From: Yersinia entomophaga
GTDB lineage: Bacteria; Pseudomonadota; Gammaproteobacteria; Enterobacterales; Enterobacteriaceae
DNA: 64,000 nt
Direction: 5' to 3'
Assembly (NCBI RefSeq): GCF_001656035.1
Contig: NZ_CP010029.1
Span: 1,330,885-1,394,884, forward strand
Shown here in pieces: positions 19,227 through 29,527 of the stretch. Under the pieces are notes generated by a model. The model saw only the letters and a list, made by a program, of their open reading frames with translations. It was not told the origin of the DNA and ran no database searches. Numbering within the stretch: position 1 is the stretch's first letter; the number at the start of each line of letters is the position of its first letter. Made by a program: the position numbers and the translations under genes.

Positions 19227-21617
19227 TTAATGGGTTACAGGTTTAACCTGCCCCAAATCCATCCAGGTTTGCACTACGGTATCCGGGTTCAGAGACAGAC
19301 TATCAATGCCCTGCTCCATCAGCCACAGAGCAAAATCGGCGTGATCTGACGGGCCCTGCCCACAAATCCCGACGTATTTACCCTGCCGTTTTGCCGCCTG
19401 AATCGCCATCGACAGCAAGGCTTTCACCGCCTCGTTGCGCTCATCAAACAGCTCAGATACCACGCCGGAATCACGATCCAGCCCCAACGTCAGCTGCGTC
19501 ATATCGTTCGAACCAATGGAGAATCCGTCGAAATGTTGGAGGAATTGATCGGCCAATAATGCGTTCGAGGGGATTTCACACATCATAATGACTTTCAGGC
19601 CATTCTCACCACGTTTCAGCCCTTGCTTAGCCAGTTCGGCTACCACCGCCTCCGCCTGCGCCACGGTACGCACGAATGGCACCATGATTTCAACGTTGGT
19701 TAACCCCATTTCGTTACGCACACGTTTGACAGCTTCACATTCCAAGGCGAAACAATCACGGAAGCTATCGGCCACGTAACGACCGGCACCGCGGAAGCCC
19801 AGCATCGGGTTCTCTTCATGAGGTTCGTAGGCCGCGCCGCCCACCAGATTGGCGTATTCGTTGGATTTGAAGTCAGACAGACGCACGATCACGCGTTTTG
19901 GCCAGAAAGCCGCACCCAACGTCGAAATGCCTTCGGTCAGGCGGCCGACGTAAAACTCAACCGGATCGTCGTAGCCGTGCATCAGCGCTTTAATTTCAGC
20001 CTGCAACGCCGGTTCCTGCTTATCAAATTCCAGCAGCGCCCTTGGGTGCACGCCTATCATGCGGTTGATAATAAACTCCAGACGCGCCAGACCAACCCCT
20101 TCGTTTGGCAAACGGGCGAAGTCAAAAGCACGATCAGGATTACCGACGTTCATCATGATTTTTAACGGTAACTCAGGCAGTTCGGTCACTTCGGAGCTTT
20201 GCACTGAAAAGTCCAGTAGATCCTGATAGACAAAGCCGGTATCCCCTTCGGCGCAGGATACGGTCACCTTCTGGCCTTCACGCAGACGATCGGTGGCATC
20301 CCCACAACCCACAACCGCAGGAATCCCCAGTTCACGGGCAATAATCGCTGCATGACAAGTTCGCCCCCCGCGGTTGGTGACAATGGCCGACGCCTTTTTC
20401 ATGATAGGTTCCCAATCAGGATCGGTCATATCTGTCACCAGAACATCACCGGGCTGAATGCGATCCATCTCGCTAATATCATGAATGACTTTGACCGGAC
20501 CTGAACCGATTCGGTGACCGATAGCTCGCCCTTCAACCAGCACTTCGCTCTGGTTGTTCAACAGGTAGCGTTCCATCACTTGTTCATTGGAACGAACGGT
20601 TTCCGGACGCGCCTGTACGATAAACAGCTTGCCGGTGTGACCGTCTTTGGCCCACTCGATATCCATCGGGCGACCATAATGCTGCTCAATCAGTAAAGCC
20701 TGATGAGCCAAGGATTCGACTTCTTTATCGGTCAAAGCGAAACGATTGCGCAGATCTTCTGGTACATCTTCAATACACACCTGTTTGCCGTGTTCTTGGC
20801 TATCGGCATACACCATACGAATTTTTTTCGAACCCATATTGCGACGAACAATGGCCGGTTTGCCATTACGCAGCGTAGGTTTGTGAACGTAGAATTCATC
20901 AGGATTAACCGCGCCCTGCACCACCATCTCACCCAAACCGTGGGCGGCGGTGATAAATACCACCTGATCAAAACCGGATTCGGTATCGATGGTGAACATC
21001 ACGCCGGACGAGGCCAGATCGGAGCGCACCATCCGCTGAACGCCGGCAGACAGCGCCACGCCGCGATGATCGTAACCCTGATGCACCCGGTAGGAGATGG
21101 CGCGGTCATTAAACAGGGAGGCAAACACATGTTTAATCGCCACCATCACCGCATCGATACCCTGAACGTTGAGGAAGGTTTCTTGTTGACCCGCAAAGGA
21201 CGCATCGGGCATGTCTTCCGCCGTCGCCGAGGAGCGCACGGCAAAGGAGGCTTCCGGCTCGCCGTCGGCAAGCTGTTGATAAGCTTCATGAATAGCTTGT
21301 TCAAACTCAGGATGGAACGGCGTATCAATCACCCATTGACGAATCTGGGCACCGGCGTTAGCCAACTGCGCGATATCATCAACGTCGGTGTTATCCAGCA
21401 GCTCATAAATACGTTGGTTAACGCCACTTTGCTCGAGAAAGTCGTTAAACGCCTCGGCCGTGGTGGCAAATCCGTTGGGAACAGAAACGCCCAGTTCAGA
21501 AAGATTGGTTATCATTTCACCCAGGGAGGCATTCTTACCGCCCACACGGTCAACATCGTGCATACCAAGCTGGTTGTACCAAAGCACATTACGCAGGGTT
21601 CGGCCATTGTTCGACAT
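19227..21617 (-). CDS. ppsA: Phosphoenolpyruvate synthase
   Basis: PpsA makes PEP from pyruvate with ATP, giving AMP and Pi, and is needed for gluconeogenic growth. The 796-residue product has the N-terminal ATP-grasp PPDK domain ([10 protein letters not shown] near 27). The swivelling phosphohistidine domain carries [14 protein letters not shown] (catalytic His near 424). The C-terminal TIM barrel has [15 protein letters not shown] and the catalytic Cys of [10 protein letters not shown]. It is divergent from its regulator ppsR. A Cra-type site at about -45 fits the Cra activation known in E. coli. Confidence 0.98.
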   Translation of the reverse strand: MSNNGRTLRNVLWYNQLGMHDVDRVGGKNASLGEMITNLSELGVSVPNGFATTAEAFNDFLEQSGVNQRIYELLDNTDVDDIAQLANAGAQIRQWVIDTPFHPEFEQAIHEAYQQLADGEPEASFAVRSSATAEDMPDASFAGQQETFLNVQGIDAVMVAIKHVFASLFNDRAISYRVHQGYDHRGVALSAGVQRMVRSDLASSGVMFTIDTESGFDQVVFITAAHGLGEMVVQGAVNPDEFYVHKPTLRNGKPAIVRRNMGSKKIRMVYADSQEHGKQVCIEDVPEDLRNRFALTDKEVESLAHQALLIEQHYGRPMDIEWAKDGHTGKLFIVQARPETVRSNEQVMERYLLNNQSEVLVEGRAIGHRIGSGPVKVIHDISEMDRIQPGDVLVTDMTDPDWEPIMKKASAIVTNRGGRTCHAAIIARELGIPAVVGCGDATDRLREGQKVTVSCAEGDTGFVYQDLLDFSVQSSEVTELPELPLKIMMNVGNPDRAFDFARLPNEGVGLARLEFIINRMIGVHPRALLEFDKQEPALQAEIKALMHGYDDPVEFYVGRLTEGISTLGAAFWPKRVIVRLSDFKSNEYANLVGGAAYEPHEENPMLGFRGAGRYVADSFRDCFALECEAVKRVRNEMGLTNVEIMVPFVRTVAQAEAVVAELAKQGLKRGENGLKVIMMCEIPSNALLADQFLQHFDGFSIGSNDMTQLTLGLDRDSGVVSELFDERNEAVKALLSMAIQAAKRQGKYVGICGQGPSDHADFALWLMEQGIDSLSLNPDTVVQTWMDLGQVKPVTH

Positions 21618-21664
21618 CTAAACAATCCTTTTACATTCAGTAGGGTACGAATAAAAGTTATCTT

Positions 21665-21679
21665 TGCTGTTAAACAGCA
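21665..21679. promoter_or_regulatory. 15-bp palindrome at the ppsA start point
   Basis: TGCTGTTAAACAGCA is a perfect palindrome with a central A, lying at the predicted ppsA transcription start. It could be an operator or a 5' mRNA hairpin. No known regulator was matched. Confidence 0.45.
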
Positions 21680-21686
21680 GGGATCA

Positions 21687-21697
21687 GACTAGCACAA
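21687..21697 (-). promoter_or_regulatory. Extended -10 of ppsA
   Basis: The minus strand reads TGTGCTAGTCT, an extended -10 (TGnTAGTCT) with no good -35. This is typical of an activator-dependent promoter. Confidence 0.5.
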
Positions 21698-21717
21698 TGC
21701 TCCGTTAGCTATGGACA

Positions 21718-21732
21718 GGTGAATCGATCAAC
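21718..21732. promoter_or_regulatory. Candidate Cra site for ppsA
   Basis: GGTGAATCGATCAAC resembles the Cra consensus (TGAATCGnTTCA) with one deviating half-site. Its centre is about 45 bases upstream of the predicted ppsA start, suited to activation. Confidence 0.6.
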
Positions 21733-21853
21733 CCAACACAAAAAAATTTTTTAAGGGCAATTCTGCGGCAAAAGCTTTACCCAAAACGGGAATAAGGCAC
21801 ACTATCAGACAGATCACAGATGATTATTCGGGCAGTGGCTTAAAGGAGTCAGG

Positions 21854-22675
21854 GTGGAAAGAAGCGTTTTTTATATTTCAGACGGTACCGCCATTACGGC
21901 GGAAGTCTTGGGGCACGCCGTGCTATCGCAGTTTCCGGTTGATGCCACGACCTTTACCTTACCTTTTGTCGAAAGCGCCGCCCGTGCTGAAGCGGTTTGC
22001 CAGCAGATAAATGAGATTTATCAGTCTACCGGCGTCCGCCCGCTGGTGTTCTATTCGATTATTTCGTCGGAAGTCCGCGAGATAATCCAACGCAGTGAGG
22101 GATTCTGTCAGGACATCGTCCAGTCGCTGGTTGCGCCACTCCAGGACGAACTGGGCGTTGCGCCTCAGCCGGTGCTCAACCGCACCCACGGCCTGACCGA
22201 AAGCAATTTGGGAAAATACGACGCCCGTATCGCCGCTATCGATTATGCGCTGGCTCATGATGACGGCATTTCGTTGCGCAATCTGGATCAGGCGCAGGTG
22301 ATTTTGCTGGGCGTATCTCGTTGCGGTAAAACGCCCACCAGTCTGTATCTGGCGATGCAATTTGGCATTCGTGCCGCCAACTACCCTTTTATTGCCGATG
22401 ATATGGATAATCTGCAGTTACCTGCGGCGCTTAAACCCTTTCAGCACAAACTGTTCGGTTTAACCATAAACCCCGAGCGGCTGGCAGCAATTCGTGAAGA
22501 GCGGCGGGAAAACAGTCGTTATGCCTCTTTACGACAGTGTCGTATGGAAGTCGGCGAAGTCGAGGCGCTGTTTCGCAAGAATCAAATCCGCTATCTAAAT
22601 TCCACCAATTATTCCGTTGAAGAGATATCGACCAAAATCCTGGATATTTTAGGAATGAGTCGCCGGATGTTTTAA
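21854..22675 (+). CDS. ppsR: PEP synthase regulatory protein (bifunctional kinase/pyrophosphorylase)
   Basis: PpsR (YdiA, DUF299) inactivates PpsA by ADP-dependent phosphorylation of a threonine and reactivates it by Pi-dependent removal. The 273 residues contain the P-loop GVSRCGKT (153-160) and the start [15 protein letters not shown]. The start is GTG 21854, eight bases after AAGGAG. It is divergent from its target ppsA, and aroH follows in the same direction, as in E. coli. Confidence 0.96.
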   Translation: MERSVFYISDGTAITAEVLGHAVLSQFPVDATTFTLPFVESAARAEAVCQQINEIYQSTGVRPLVFYSIISSEVREIIQRSEGFCQDIVQSLVAPLQDELGVAPQPVLNRTHGLTESNLGKYDARIAAIDYALAHDDGISLRNLDQAQVILLGVSRCGKTPTSLYLAMQFGIRAANYPFIADDMDNLQLPAALKPFQHKLFGLTINPERLAAIREERRENSRYASLRQCRMEVGEVEALFRKNQIRYLNSTNYSVEEISTKILDILGMSRRMF

Positions 22676-22730
22676 GGCTGCATTCATATAAATGATTGAA
22701 TATACCGAATTCGATATAAATTCTATTAAT

Positions 22731-22810
22731 CTCCTCTGCGGCGGTTGAATTCGTCTGGTTTTGGTTTATTGTGATCGCCATCACTTCCCGGTATTCCTGC
22801 CGCAGAGAAG
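22731..22810 (+). promoter_or_regulatory. Inverted repeat enclosing a CRP-like site in the aroH upstream region
   Basis: CTCCTCTGCGGCGG (22731-22744) and CCTGCCGCAGAGAAG (22796-22810) are near-perfect complements about 50 bases apart. Between them TGTGATCGCCATCACT (22770-22785) matches the CRP consensus TGTGA-N6-TCACA in nine of ten positions. It may be a CRP-controlled promoter, or a leader RNA structure if transcription starts upstream. Confidence 0.5.
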
Positions 22811-22830
22811 AACATTTTTAGAGAATATCC

Positions 22831-23877
22831 ATGCATAAAACAGATGAACTGCGGACCGCGCGCATCGATAGCCTGATCACGCCACAACAGTTGGCGGATA
22901 AGTTGCCTATCTCTTCCGGCGTAGCCAATAACGTGACCGCGTCACGTAAGCGCATTGAAAAAATCCTGACCGGTGAAGATCCTCGTCTATTAGTGGTGGT
23001 CGGCCCCTGCTCTATTCACGATCTGGATGCTGCCATTGATTATGCTACTCGCCTGAATGTGCTGCGGGAACGCTATGCAGATCGACTGGAAATCGTGATG
23101 CGTACCTATTTCGAAAAACCTCGCACCGTGGTGGGCTGGAAAGGTTTGATCTCCGATCCGACGCTAGATGGCTCCTGTCAGGTCAATCTTGGCATAGAAT
23201 TGGCACGTAAGCTGTTGCTGAGCGTGAATGAACTGGGATTACCAACGGCCACCGAGTTTCTGGATATGGTGACCGGGCAATATATTGCCGATTTAATTAG
23301 CTGGGGTGCCATCGGCGCTCGCACCACGGAAAGTCAGATCCACCGTGAAATGGCGTCGGCGTTGTCCTGTCCGGTTGGCTTTAAAAACGGCACCGATGGC
23401 AACACCCGTATCGCTATTGACGCCATTCGTGCGGCTCGGGCCGGTCATATGTTCCTGTCGCCGGATAAAACCGGCCAGATGACCATCTACCAAACCAGCG
23501 GTAACCCTTACGGCCACATTATAATGCGCGGCGGTAAACAACCTAATTATGGCGCTACGGACATTGCCGCTGCCTGTGATAGCCTGCGTGAATTCGATTT
23601 ACCCGAGCATTTGGTGGTCGATTTCAGCCACGGTAATTGCCAGAAAATGCATCGTCGCCAGTTGGAAGTCGCCGAAGACATCGGTCAGCAAATTCGCGCC
23701 GGTTCTACGGCAATCGTGGGTGTGATGGCGGAGAGTTTCCTGGTCGAGGGCACGCAAAAAATCGTGGCCGGACAGCCGTTAACCTACGGCCAATCCATCA
23801 CCGATCCTTGCCTGAACTGGGTCGATACCGAACATTTATTAGCAATTCTGAATGACGCCGTGAATACCCGTTTCTAA
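22831..23877 (+). CDS. aroH: 3-deoxy-7-phosphoheptulonate synthase, AroH (Trp-sensitive) type
   Basis: This class I DAHP synthase condenses PEP and erythrose 4-phosphate, the first step of aromatic amino acid synthesis. The 348 residues match AroH in length and start (MHKTDELRTARI). Motifs are VVVGPCSIHD (metal Cys), MRTYFEKPRTVVGWKG, GARTTESQIHR and DFSHGNCQK. Assignment to the Trp-sensitive isozyme rests on this N terminus and the ppsR-aroH linkage. No TrpR operator was recognised upstream, which differs from E. coli. A strong terminator follows. Confidence 0.94.
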   Translation: MHKTDELRTARIDSLITPQQLADKLPISSGVANNVTASRKRIEKILTGEDPRLLVVVGPCSIHDLDAAIDYATRLNVLRERYADRLEIVMRTYFEKPRTVVGWKGLISDPTLDGSCQVNLGIELARKLLLSVNELGLPTATEFLDMVTGQYIADLISWGAIGARTTESQIHREMASALSCPVGFKNGTDGNTRIAIDAIRAARAGHMFLSPDKTGQMTIYQTSGNPYGHIIMRGGKQPNYGATDIAAACDSLREFDLPEHLVVDFSHGNCQKMHRRQLEVAEDIGQQIRAGSTAIVGVMAESFLVEGTQKIVAGQPLTYGQSITDPCLNWVDTEHLLAILNDAVNTRF

Positions 23878-23925
23878 CCTGCCCCAACCGACAATCCGCG
23901 TTAATCATTAATGCTTCAAATTTAG

Positions 23926-23968
23926 CCAGTTCAGATGTCATCAGGCATCTGAACTGGTTGATTTTTTC
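23926..23968 (+). terminator. Terminator of aroH
   Basis: CCAGTTCAGATG and CATCTGAACTGG form a 12-pair stem with an eight-base loop, followed by TTGATTTTTT. Confidence 0.92.
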
Positions 23969-24164
23969 TGAATTCCCTCAGGCTTCAACGCTGACTTTTA
24001 CATGAAATAATAACCCCAATTGTTAAATAAATTGGGCTATTCGGCTGTCGCCTCGTCTTTTGCATCAGAAGCGTTATTTTGTATATAATTTTTTCTTTTT
24101 GTAATTAATGAGATAGACCAGAGACAGCAGGAAATCAAAAAAGTTGTCCAAGGCAATATTTTGC

Positions 24165-24207
24165 TTGATGTAACCTCCCATTCACATGATAATGATTATC
24201 AAATTGA
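24165..24207 (+). promoter_or_regulatory. hemP promoter with overlapping Fur box
   Basis: TTGATG (24165-24170), a 17-base spacer and GATAAT (24188-24193) form a good promoter with a start near 24200. The Fur-type sequence TGATAATGATTATCA (24187-24201) covers the -10. Iron-loaded Fur would block RNA polymerase directly. Confidence 0.8.
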
Positions 24208-24229
24208 TAACCATTTCCGTTTGCATCTA

Positions 24230-24427
24230 ATGAATAACCCTACTTACAGCGATTTGTACCCTGCAACGGCTAGCGGAGCAGAAGATTCTCTCCCGCTGGT
24301 GGAGCAACCTGCTTGCATCAATAGCGAGCAACTGCTTGGTAGACATGGACTCGTCATCATCAACCATCAAGGACAATTTTATCAGCTGCGGCAGACCAAA
24401 TCCGGCAAGCTGATATTGACCAAATAA
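24230..24427 (+). CDS. hemP: Haem uptake protein HemP
   Basis: HemP-family proteins are small and Fur-controlled; some act as activators of haem receptor expression. The 65-residue product ends in the conserved block RHGLVIINHQGQFYQLR...SGKLILTK. ATG 24230 is chosen over the frame start at 24161, because the promoter -10 and Fur box lie between them and transcription should begin near 24200. No strong Shine-Dalgarno is seen. E. coli keeps an orphan homologue (ydiE) at this exact position after aroH. Confidence 0.85.
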   Translation: MNNPTYSDLYPATASGAEDSLPLVEQPACINSEQLLGRHGLVIINHQGQFYQLRQTKSGKLILTK

Positions 24428-24529
24428 TAACTGCTCCTTGAGATACTTTTTCGCGAGCCACCCAGATCGTTCGATCGAGGCAGCCAGCAATCTAATGATT
24501 ATGTTTAACTACATATGGAGAATTGCCAG

Positions 24530-26566
24530 ATGTCTCGTGCTTCATCTACGTTGTTCCGTGCGTCATCGCTGAGTTTGGCTATCGCCTGCGCCATTCCTTC
24601 GCTGGCCTACGCCGCGCCTACCGCACCGAGCGAATCCGCTGCCACAACAGAAACAGCCAAGAAAAAAGCGGTCCATTCCAGTGAAACCATGACCGTTGTC
24701 GCCACGGGTAACCCGCGCAGTAGCTTTGACGCACCGATGATGGTGACGGTTATCGAAGGGGATTCGCCGCTCAGCCAGACGGCCAGCACCTCAGCCGATA
24801 TGCTGCGTCGCGTGCCAGGCATCCTGATTTCAGGCACGGGACGTACTAACGGTCAGGACGTCAGCCTGCGCGGCTATAACCGTAACGGCGTATTGACACT
24901 GGTCGACGGCATCCGTCAAGGCACCGACACCGGCCATATCAATAGCACCTTCCTCGATCCTATGCTGGTCAAACAGATTGAAATCGTGCGTGGCCCAGCG
25001 GCCATGCTATACGGCAGCGGCGCATTGGGTGGCGTAATCTCCTATCAAACCGTTGATGCCGCCGATCTGCTGGAGCCGGGTCACAGTAGCGGTTACCGCG
25101 TATTTGGCTTAGGTGCCACCGGTGATCACAGCTTGGGCATGGGGGCTTCTGCCTTCGGTAAAACCGATGATTTGGACGGTTTGATTTCCTTTGGCACTCG
25201 CGACGTAGGTAATCTTCGCCAAAGTAATGGTTTCAGCGCGCCCAATGACGAAGCGATTAGTAACGTTCTGGCAAAAGGCACCTGGATCATCGATGATAAC
25301 CAGTCTCTGAGCACCAACCTGCGCTATTACAATAACCGCGCCCGGGAGCCAAAGAATCCCCAAACGCCCGCCGCTTCCGCCGGTAACCTGATGACCGACC
25401 GCTCGACCATTCAGCGCGATGCACAGTTGAGCTATAAGCTGCATCCGCAGGGTCAGAATTGGCTGGACGCCACGGCAACGGCCTACTACTCCGATGTCAA
25501 TATTGATACCACCACCAGGGGCACCGGCTTTGAAGGCCGCGAGCAGAAAACCCACGGCGCGAAACTGGAAAATCGCACTCGCCTGTTCGCTGACAGCGCT
25601 GCATCGCACCTGTTGACCTACGGCACCGAAGCCTATCGTCAGGAACAAACGCCTAGCGGCGTCACCACCAGCTTCCCGCAGGCTAAAATCAACTTTGCTT
25701 CCGGCTGGGCGCAGGACGAAATTACTCTACGCGATCTGCCGGTGACCGTGCTGGCGGGTACGCGTTTCGACAGCTACAGTGCCAGCAGCCAAAGCAATGC
25801 CGATGTTGACGCAGATAAATGGTCGTCGCGCGGTGCTGTCACCGTAAACCCAACCGACTGGCTGATGGTTTTCGGCTCTTATGCCCAAGCCTTTCGCGCT
25901 CCTACAATGGGCGAAATATATAATGATTCCAAACACTTCTCGATGGGGCCATTTAATAACTATTGGAAACCCAATCCGAATCTGCGCCCCGAAAGCAATG
26001 CTACGCAGGAGTTCGGTTTTGGCCTGAACTTTGATGGCGTATTAGCCGAGAACGACAGCCTGAAATTCAAGGCCAGCTATTTTGATACGCAGGCCAAAGA
26101 TAAAATTGAGATGAAAGTCGATAACCTCACGACCACCTCTATTAATATTCACCGCGCCAAAATATGGGGTTGGGATGCCACTATGGATTACCAAACCGAT
26201 TGGTTTAACTGGAATCTGGCCTATAACCGTACCCGTGGCAAAAATATGGATACCGGCGGATTCCTCGACAGCACCAATCCAGACACCGTCACCAGCGCAT
26301 TGGATATCCCGATTGCCTCGACAGGCTTCTCTGCGGGTTGGGTCGCCACTATGGTTGAACGTAACAATATCGTGACCCGCAACACCAAACAGCAAGCCGG
26401 TTACGGCGTCAATGATTTCTACATTAGCTATAAAGGCCGCGATCAGTTCAAAGGGGTGACGACCACCGCCGTGCTGGGTAACGCCTTCGATAAAGAGTAT
26501 TACTCACCACAAGGTATTCCGCAGGATGGCCGCAACGCCAAACTGTTCGTTAGCTATCAATGGTAA
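24530..26566 (+). CDS. hemR: TonB-dependent haem/haemoprotein outer membrane receptor HemR
   Basis: HemR imports haem across the outer membrane using TonB energy. The 678-residue precursor has a signal peptide ending near AYA|A (about 28-29) and a TonB box (ETMTVVA, 52-58). A plug domain follows, with GRTNGQDVSLRGY and EIVRGPAAMLYGSGALGG. The 22-strand barrel ends in aromatic W. The receptor motifs QAFRAPTMGEIY and PNPNLRPE are present with a His between them (KHFS), and His136 lies in the plug, as required in Yersinia HemR. ATG 24530 has GGAG nine bases upstream; an ATG at 24515 overlaps that site. Confidence 0.96.
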   Translation: MSRASSTLFRASSLSLAIACAIPSLAYAAPTAPSESAATTETAKKKAVHSSETMTVVATGNPRSSFDAPMMVTVIEGDSPLSQTASTSADMLRRVPGILISGTGRTNGQDVSLRGYNRNGVLTLVDGIRQGTDTGHINSTFLDPMLVKQIEIVRGPAAMLYGSGALGGVISYQTVDAADLLEPGHSSGYRVFGLGATGDHSLGMGASAFGKTDDLDGLISFGTRDVGNLRQSNGFSAPNDEAISNVLAKGTWIIDDNQSLSTNLRYYNNRAREPKNPQTPAASAGNLMTDRSTIQRDAQLSYKLHPQGQNWLDATATAYYSDVNIDTTTRGTGFEGREQKTHGAKLENRTRLFADSAASHLLTYGTEAYRQEQTPSGVTTSFPQAKINFASGWAQDEITLRDLPVTVLAGTRFDSYSASSQSNADVDADKWSSRGAVTVNPTDWLMVFGSYAQAFRAPTMGEIYNDSKHFSMGPFNNYWKPNPNLRPESNATQEFGFGLNFDGVLAENDSLKFKASYFDTQAKDKIEMKVDNLTTTSINIHRAKIWGWDATMDYQTDWFNWNLAYNRTRGKNMDTGGFLDSTNPDTVTSALDIPIASTGFSAGWVATMVERNNIVTRNTKQQAGYGVNDFYISYKGRDQFKGVTTTAVLGNAFDKEYYSPQGIPQDGRNAKLFVSYQW

Positions 26567-26589
26567 TTCATACCCAGGTATGAATTACC
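26562..26589. repeat. 28-bp near-perfect palindrome at the hemR stop
   Basis: Arms GGTAATTCATACC and GGTATGAATTACC are exact complements separated by two bases, and the first arm includes the hemR stop codon. It would form a very stable hairpin in the hem mRNA. Confidence 0.85.
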
Positions 26590-26600
26590 CCGTCTAAATT

Positions 26601-26637
26601 ACCTGAGCCAGACTCGATTCTGGCTCAGGTATTTCTC
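26601..26637 (+). terminator. Hairpin between hemR and hemS
   Basis: ACCTGAGCCAGA and TCTGGCTCAGGT form a 12-pair stem with a six-base loop, followed by ATTTCTC. It can act as a partial terminator or a 3' stabiliser, lowering hemSTUV relative to hemR. Confidence 0.7.
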
Positions 26638-26652
26638 AACAGGAGAGAATGA

Positions 26653-27711
26653 ATGTCAGCAATACTGTTTACCCAATATGAGCAAGCTAAACTCGACAAT
26701 CCAGGCAAATTTGCACGCGATCTGGCAGAGATCCTTGGTATCAGCGAAGCGGAATTGACCCACGCTCGCGTAGGCCACGGTGCAGAGCGCCTGAAGGTGG
26801 ATGCTCGGACTCTGCTGACCGAACTGGAAGCGGTTGGCGTGACCAAATCTATTACTCGCAATAACTACGCGGTACACGAGCAAATGGGTCGTTACCAGAA
26901 TCAGAGCCTGAACGGCCACGCCGGTTTGATCCTGAATCCGCGTGAGCTGGATCTGCGTCTGTTCCTCGGCCAATGGGATACCGTTTTCGCTCTGCGTGAA
27001 GCGACGAAGCACGGCGAACGCTTTAGCTTCCAGTTCTTTGATCTGCAAGGTAATGCGGTTCATAAAGTGTATAACACTGATGAGACCGACATGGCTGCAT
27101 GGCATGCTTTGGTCGAGAAATACGGCACCGCTAACAACCCGGAGATCGTTATTCAGCCTAAGGCTGACTCCGCTGAAGTGACACCGAATGACAATCATCA
27201 GCAAATCGATCAGGAATGGCGGGCAATGACCGACATTCACCAGTTCTTCCAGTTGCTGAAACGTAACAACCTGACGCGCCAGCAGGCTTTCCGCGCCGTC
27301 GGCGACGATTTGGCTTATCAGGTAGATAACAGTGCGCTGGAGCAAATCCTGAACGCGGCTAAAGAACAACAAAATGAAATCATGATCTTTGTCGGCAACG
27401 GCGGCTGCGTGCAGATCTTCACCGGTCAGATTGAACGTGTCATGCCACACATTGAGAAAGAAGCGCCTTTCCAAGAATGGATTAACGTTTACAACCGTCG
27501 CTTCACCCTGCATTTGATTGCCAGCACTATTGCCGAAAGCTGGGTAACGCGAAAACCGACTAAAGACGGTTTCGTTACCAGTCTTGAACTGTTCGCCGCA
27601 GATGGCACCCAAATTGCGCAATTATTTGGTCAGCGCAGCGAAGGTCAGCCAGAGCAGAACCAATGGCGCGAGCAGATTGCCGCAGTGGCAACCAAGGACA
27701 TCGCCGCATGA
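26653..27711 (+). CDS. hemS: Cytoplasmic haem-handling/degrading protein HemS
   Basis: HemS-family proteins (ChuS, ShuS, HmuS) bind haem in the cytosol and degrade or traffic it. The 352 residues contain two tandem HemS repeats: the first has [13 protein letters not shown] and [13 protein letters not shown], the second [14 protein letters not shown] and NLYNRRF-like [11 protein letters not shown]. The axial ligand candidate is the His in [16 protein letters not shown] 26653 has AGGAGA upstream. The stop overlaps the hemT start by ATGA. Confidence 0.95.
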   Translation: MSAILFTQYEQAKLDNPGKFARDLAEILGISEAELTHARVGHGAERLKVDARTLLTELEAVGVTKSITRNNYAVHEQMGRYQNQSLNGHAGLILNPRELDLRLFLGQWDTVFALREATKHGERFSFQFFDLQGNAVHKVYNTDETDMAAWHALVEKYGTANNPEIVIQPKADSAEVTPNDNHQQIDQEWRAMTDIHQFFQLLKRNNLTRQQAFRAVGDDLAYQVDNSALEQILNAAKEQQNEIMIFVGNGGCVQIFTGQIERVMPHIEKEAPFQEWINVYNRRFTLHLIASTIAESWVTRKPTKDGFVTSLELFAADGTQIAQLFGQRSEGQPEQNQWREQIAAVATKDIAA

Positions 27712-28526
27712 AAAACTGGCTTCTGACATTAACATTGGCGCTGCCACTGACCAGTGTCGCGGCCGACCGCATCGTTACCATCGGTGGCGATGTCTCTGAA
27801 ATTACCTACGCCTTGGGCGTAGGTTCAAAAATGGTCGCCCGCGACAGTACCAGCCTGACCCCTGTAGCCATTCGCAGCCTACCGGACGTAGGTTATATGC
27901 GCCAACTCAATGCCGAAGGGATTCTGGCGATGCAGCCAACGCTGGTGCTTGCCAGCGAACTGGCTGAACCCTCTCTGGTGCTTAAACAGTTGACCGACAG
28001 CGGCGTGAAAGTGGTCACTATTCCCGGTGATACCACGCCAGAAGCCGTACCGGAAAAAATTGCCCTGATCGCCACTGCGGTCAATCAGGCAGATAAAGGC
28101 CAGCAGCTTAGCCAAACTTATCTGCAAAAACTGGCCTCGGTTAACACTACCGCCCTGCCGGTCAAAATGCTGTTTGTGATGAGCCACGGTGGCGTTGCGC
28201 CTATGGCCGCTGGCCAGCAGACCGCTGCGGACGCGATGATTCGCGCTGCGGGTGCGCAAAATGCCATGCAGGGTTTTAACCGCTATCGCCCGCTGTCGCA
28301 GGAAGGCGTGATCGCCAGCGCACCGGATTTACTATTACTGACCACCGATGGCGTGAAATCCCTCGGCGGCCTCGATAAAGTCTGGCGGCTTCCCGGCCTG
28401 TCCTTAACGCCTGCCGGTAAACACAAGCGTGTGTTGATTCTAGATGATATGGCGCTGCTGGGCTTTGGCCTGGAAACGCCTAATGTGCTGCTCAAGATAC
28501 GCGCGGCGGCGGAGCAGAGTAAATGA
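27708..28526 (+). CDS. hemT: Haem ABC transporter, periplasmic binding protein
   Basis: HemT (HmuT) captures haem in the periplasm and delivers it to HemUV. The 272-residue precursor has a short signal peptide ending in SVAA (about 19). The mature start [18 protein letters not shown] is typical of class III binding proteins, and the haem-ligand Tyr region VGYMRQL is present. ATG 27708 overlaps the hemS stop by four bases; upstream in-frame starts lie inside hemS. Its own stop overlaps the hemU start. Confidence 0.95.
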   Translation: MKNWLLTLTLALPLTSVAADRIVTIGGDVSEITYALGVGSKMVARDSTSLTPVAIRSLPDVGYMRQLNAEGILAMQPTLVLASELAEPSLVLKQLTDSGVKVVTIPGDTTPEAVPEKIALIATAVNQADKGQQLSQTYLQKLASVNTTALPVKMLFVMSHGGVAPMAAGQQTAADAMIRAAGAQNAMQGFNRYRPLSQEGVIASAPDLLLLTTDGVKSLGGLDKVWRLPGLSLTPAGKHKRVLILDDMALLGFGLETPNVLLKIRAAAEQSK

Positions 28527-29527
28527 GACGATACTTGCCACCCGGTTATGCGCTGGGCGGCCTGCTGACGCTATTGGTTCTACTGGCTCTGGGTTCCGCC
28601 AATATGGGGGCTTTAACGCTGTCGTTTCACACGCTGTGGAACAGCTCGCTGGACGACGCCTCTTGGCAGATTTGGCTGAATATTCGCTTGCCTCGCGTAC
28701 TGTTGGCTATCGTGGTGGGTTGTGCGCTGGCAACCTCAGGCGCAGTGATGCAAGGTTTGTTCCGCAACCCGCTGGCCGATCCCGGGTTACTGGGCATCAG
28801 CAGCGGCGCGGCGTTGTTCGTCGCTATGGTTATCGTTCTGCCTTTCAGTATTCCCAGCGTACTGGCTTTTTACGGGCATATTATCGCCGCGTTTATCGGC
28901 AGTGTGCTAATTTCGCTGCTGATTTTCTCCCTCAGCCGCTTTGGCCACGGCAATCTGTCCCGATTGCTGTTGGCCGGTATCGCCATTAACGCGTTGTGCA
29001 TGGCGGCAATTGGGGTTCTCAGCTATCTCAGCAGCGATCAACAGTTGCGTCAATTTACCCTATGGATGATGGGCAGCCTGAGTCAGGTTCAATGGCCAAC
29101 CTTGCTGATCGCCGCTTCGTTAGTGCTGCCAGCCTGCGCTGCCACGCTATTCCAGGCGCGCAAACTCAATTTGCTGCAATTAGGTGACGAAGAGGCGCAT
29201 TATCTTGGCGTTAACGTTAATCGCACTAAGCTATTGCTGTTACTCCTCAGCGCATTACTGGTAGGCGCCGCCGTGGCTTTGAGCGGCGTAATTGGCTTTA
29301 TCGGTCTGGTGATCCCTCATCTGATTCGGATGCGTTTAGGTGCCGATCATCGCTGGCTGCTTCCCGGTGCGGCCTTGGGCGGAGCCTGTCTGCTGCTGAC
29401 CGCCGATACTATCGCCCGCACTCTGGTTGCGCCTGCGGAAATGCCGGTAGGGTTGATTACCAGCCTGATCGGCGGCCCTTACTTCTTGTGGCTGGTATTA
29501 CGTCAACCGGAGCGCGCCCGTGGATAA
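28523..29527 (+). CDS. hemU: Haem ABC transporter permease
   Basis: HemU belongs to the FecCD/BtuC permease family and forms the inner-membrane channel. The 334-residue protein has about ten hydrophobic helices and the family motifs [38 protein letters not shown] and [13 protein letters not shown] 28523 overlaps the hemT stop (ATGA), and the 3' end overlaps hemV by eight bases, so translation is coupled. Confidence 0.96.
   Translation: MRRYLPPGYALGGLLTLLVLLALGSANMGALTLSFHTLWNSSLDDASWQIWLNIRLPRVLLAIVVGCALATSGAVMQGLFRNPLADPGLLGISSGAALFVAMVIVLPFSIPSVLAFYGHIIAAFIGSVLISLLIFSLSRFGHGNLSRLLLAGIAINALCMAAIGVLSYLSSDQQLRQFTLWMMGSLSQVQWPTLLIAASLVLPACAATLFQARKLNLLQLGDEEAHYLGVNVNRTKLLLLLLSALLVGAAVALSGVIGFIGLVIPHLIRMRLGADHRWLLPGAALGGACLLLTADTIARTLVAPAEMPVGLITSLIGGPYFLWLVLRQPERARG

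Noticed and set aside
20703-21692. Long plus-strand frame (329 codons) opposite ppsA
   Set aside because: It is antisense to a highly conserved gene and shows no family motif or ribosome site.
26656-27621. Long minus-strand frame (321 codons) opposite hemS
   Set aside because: It is the antisense of hemS; it has no motif and no supporting context.
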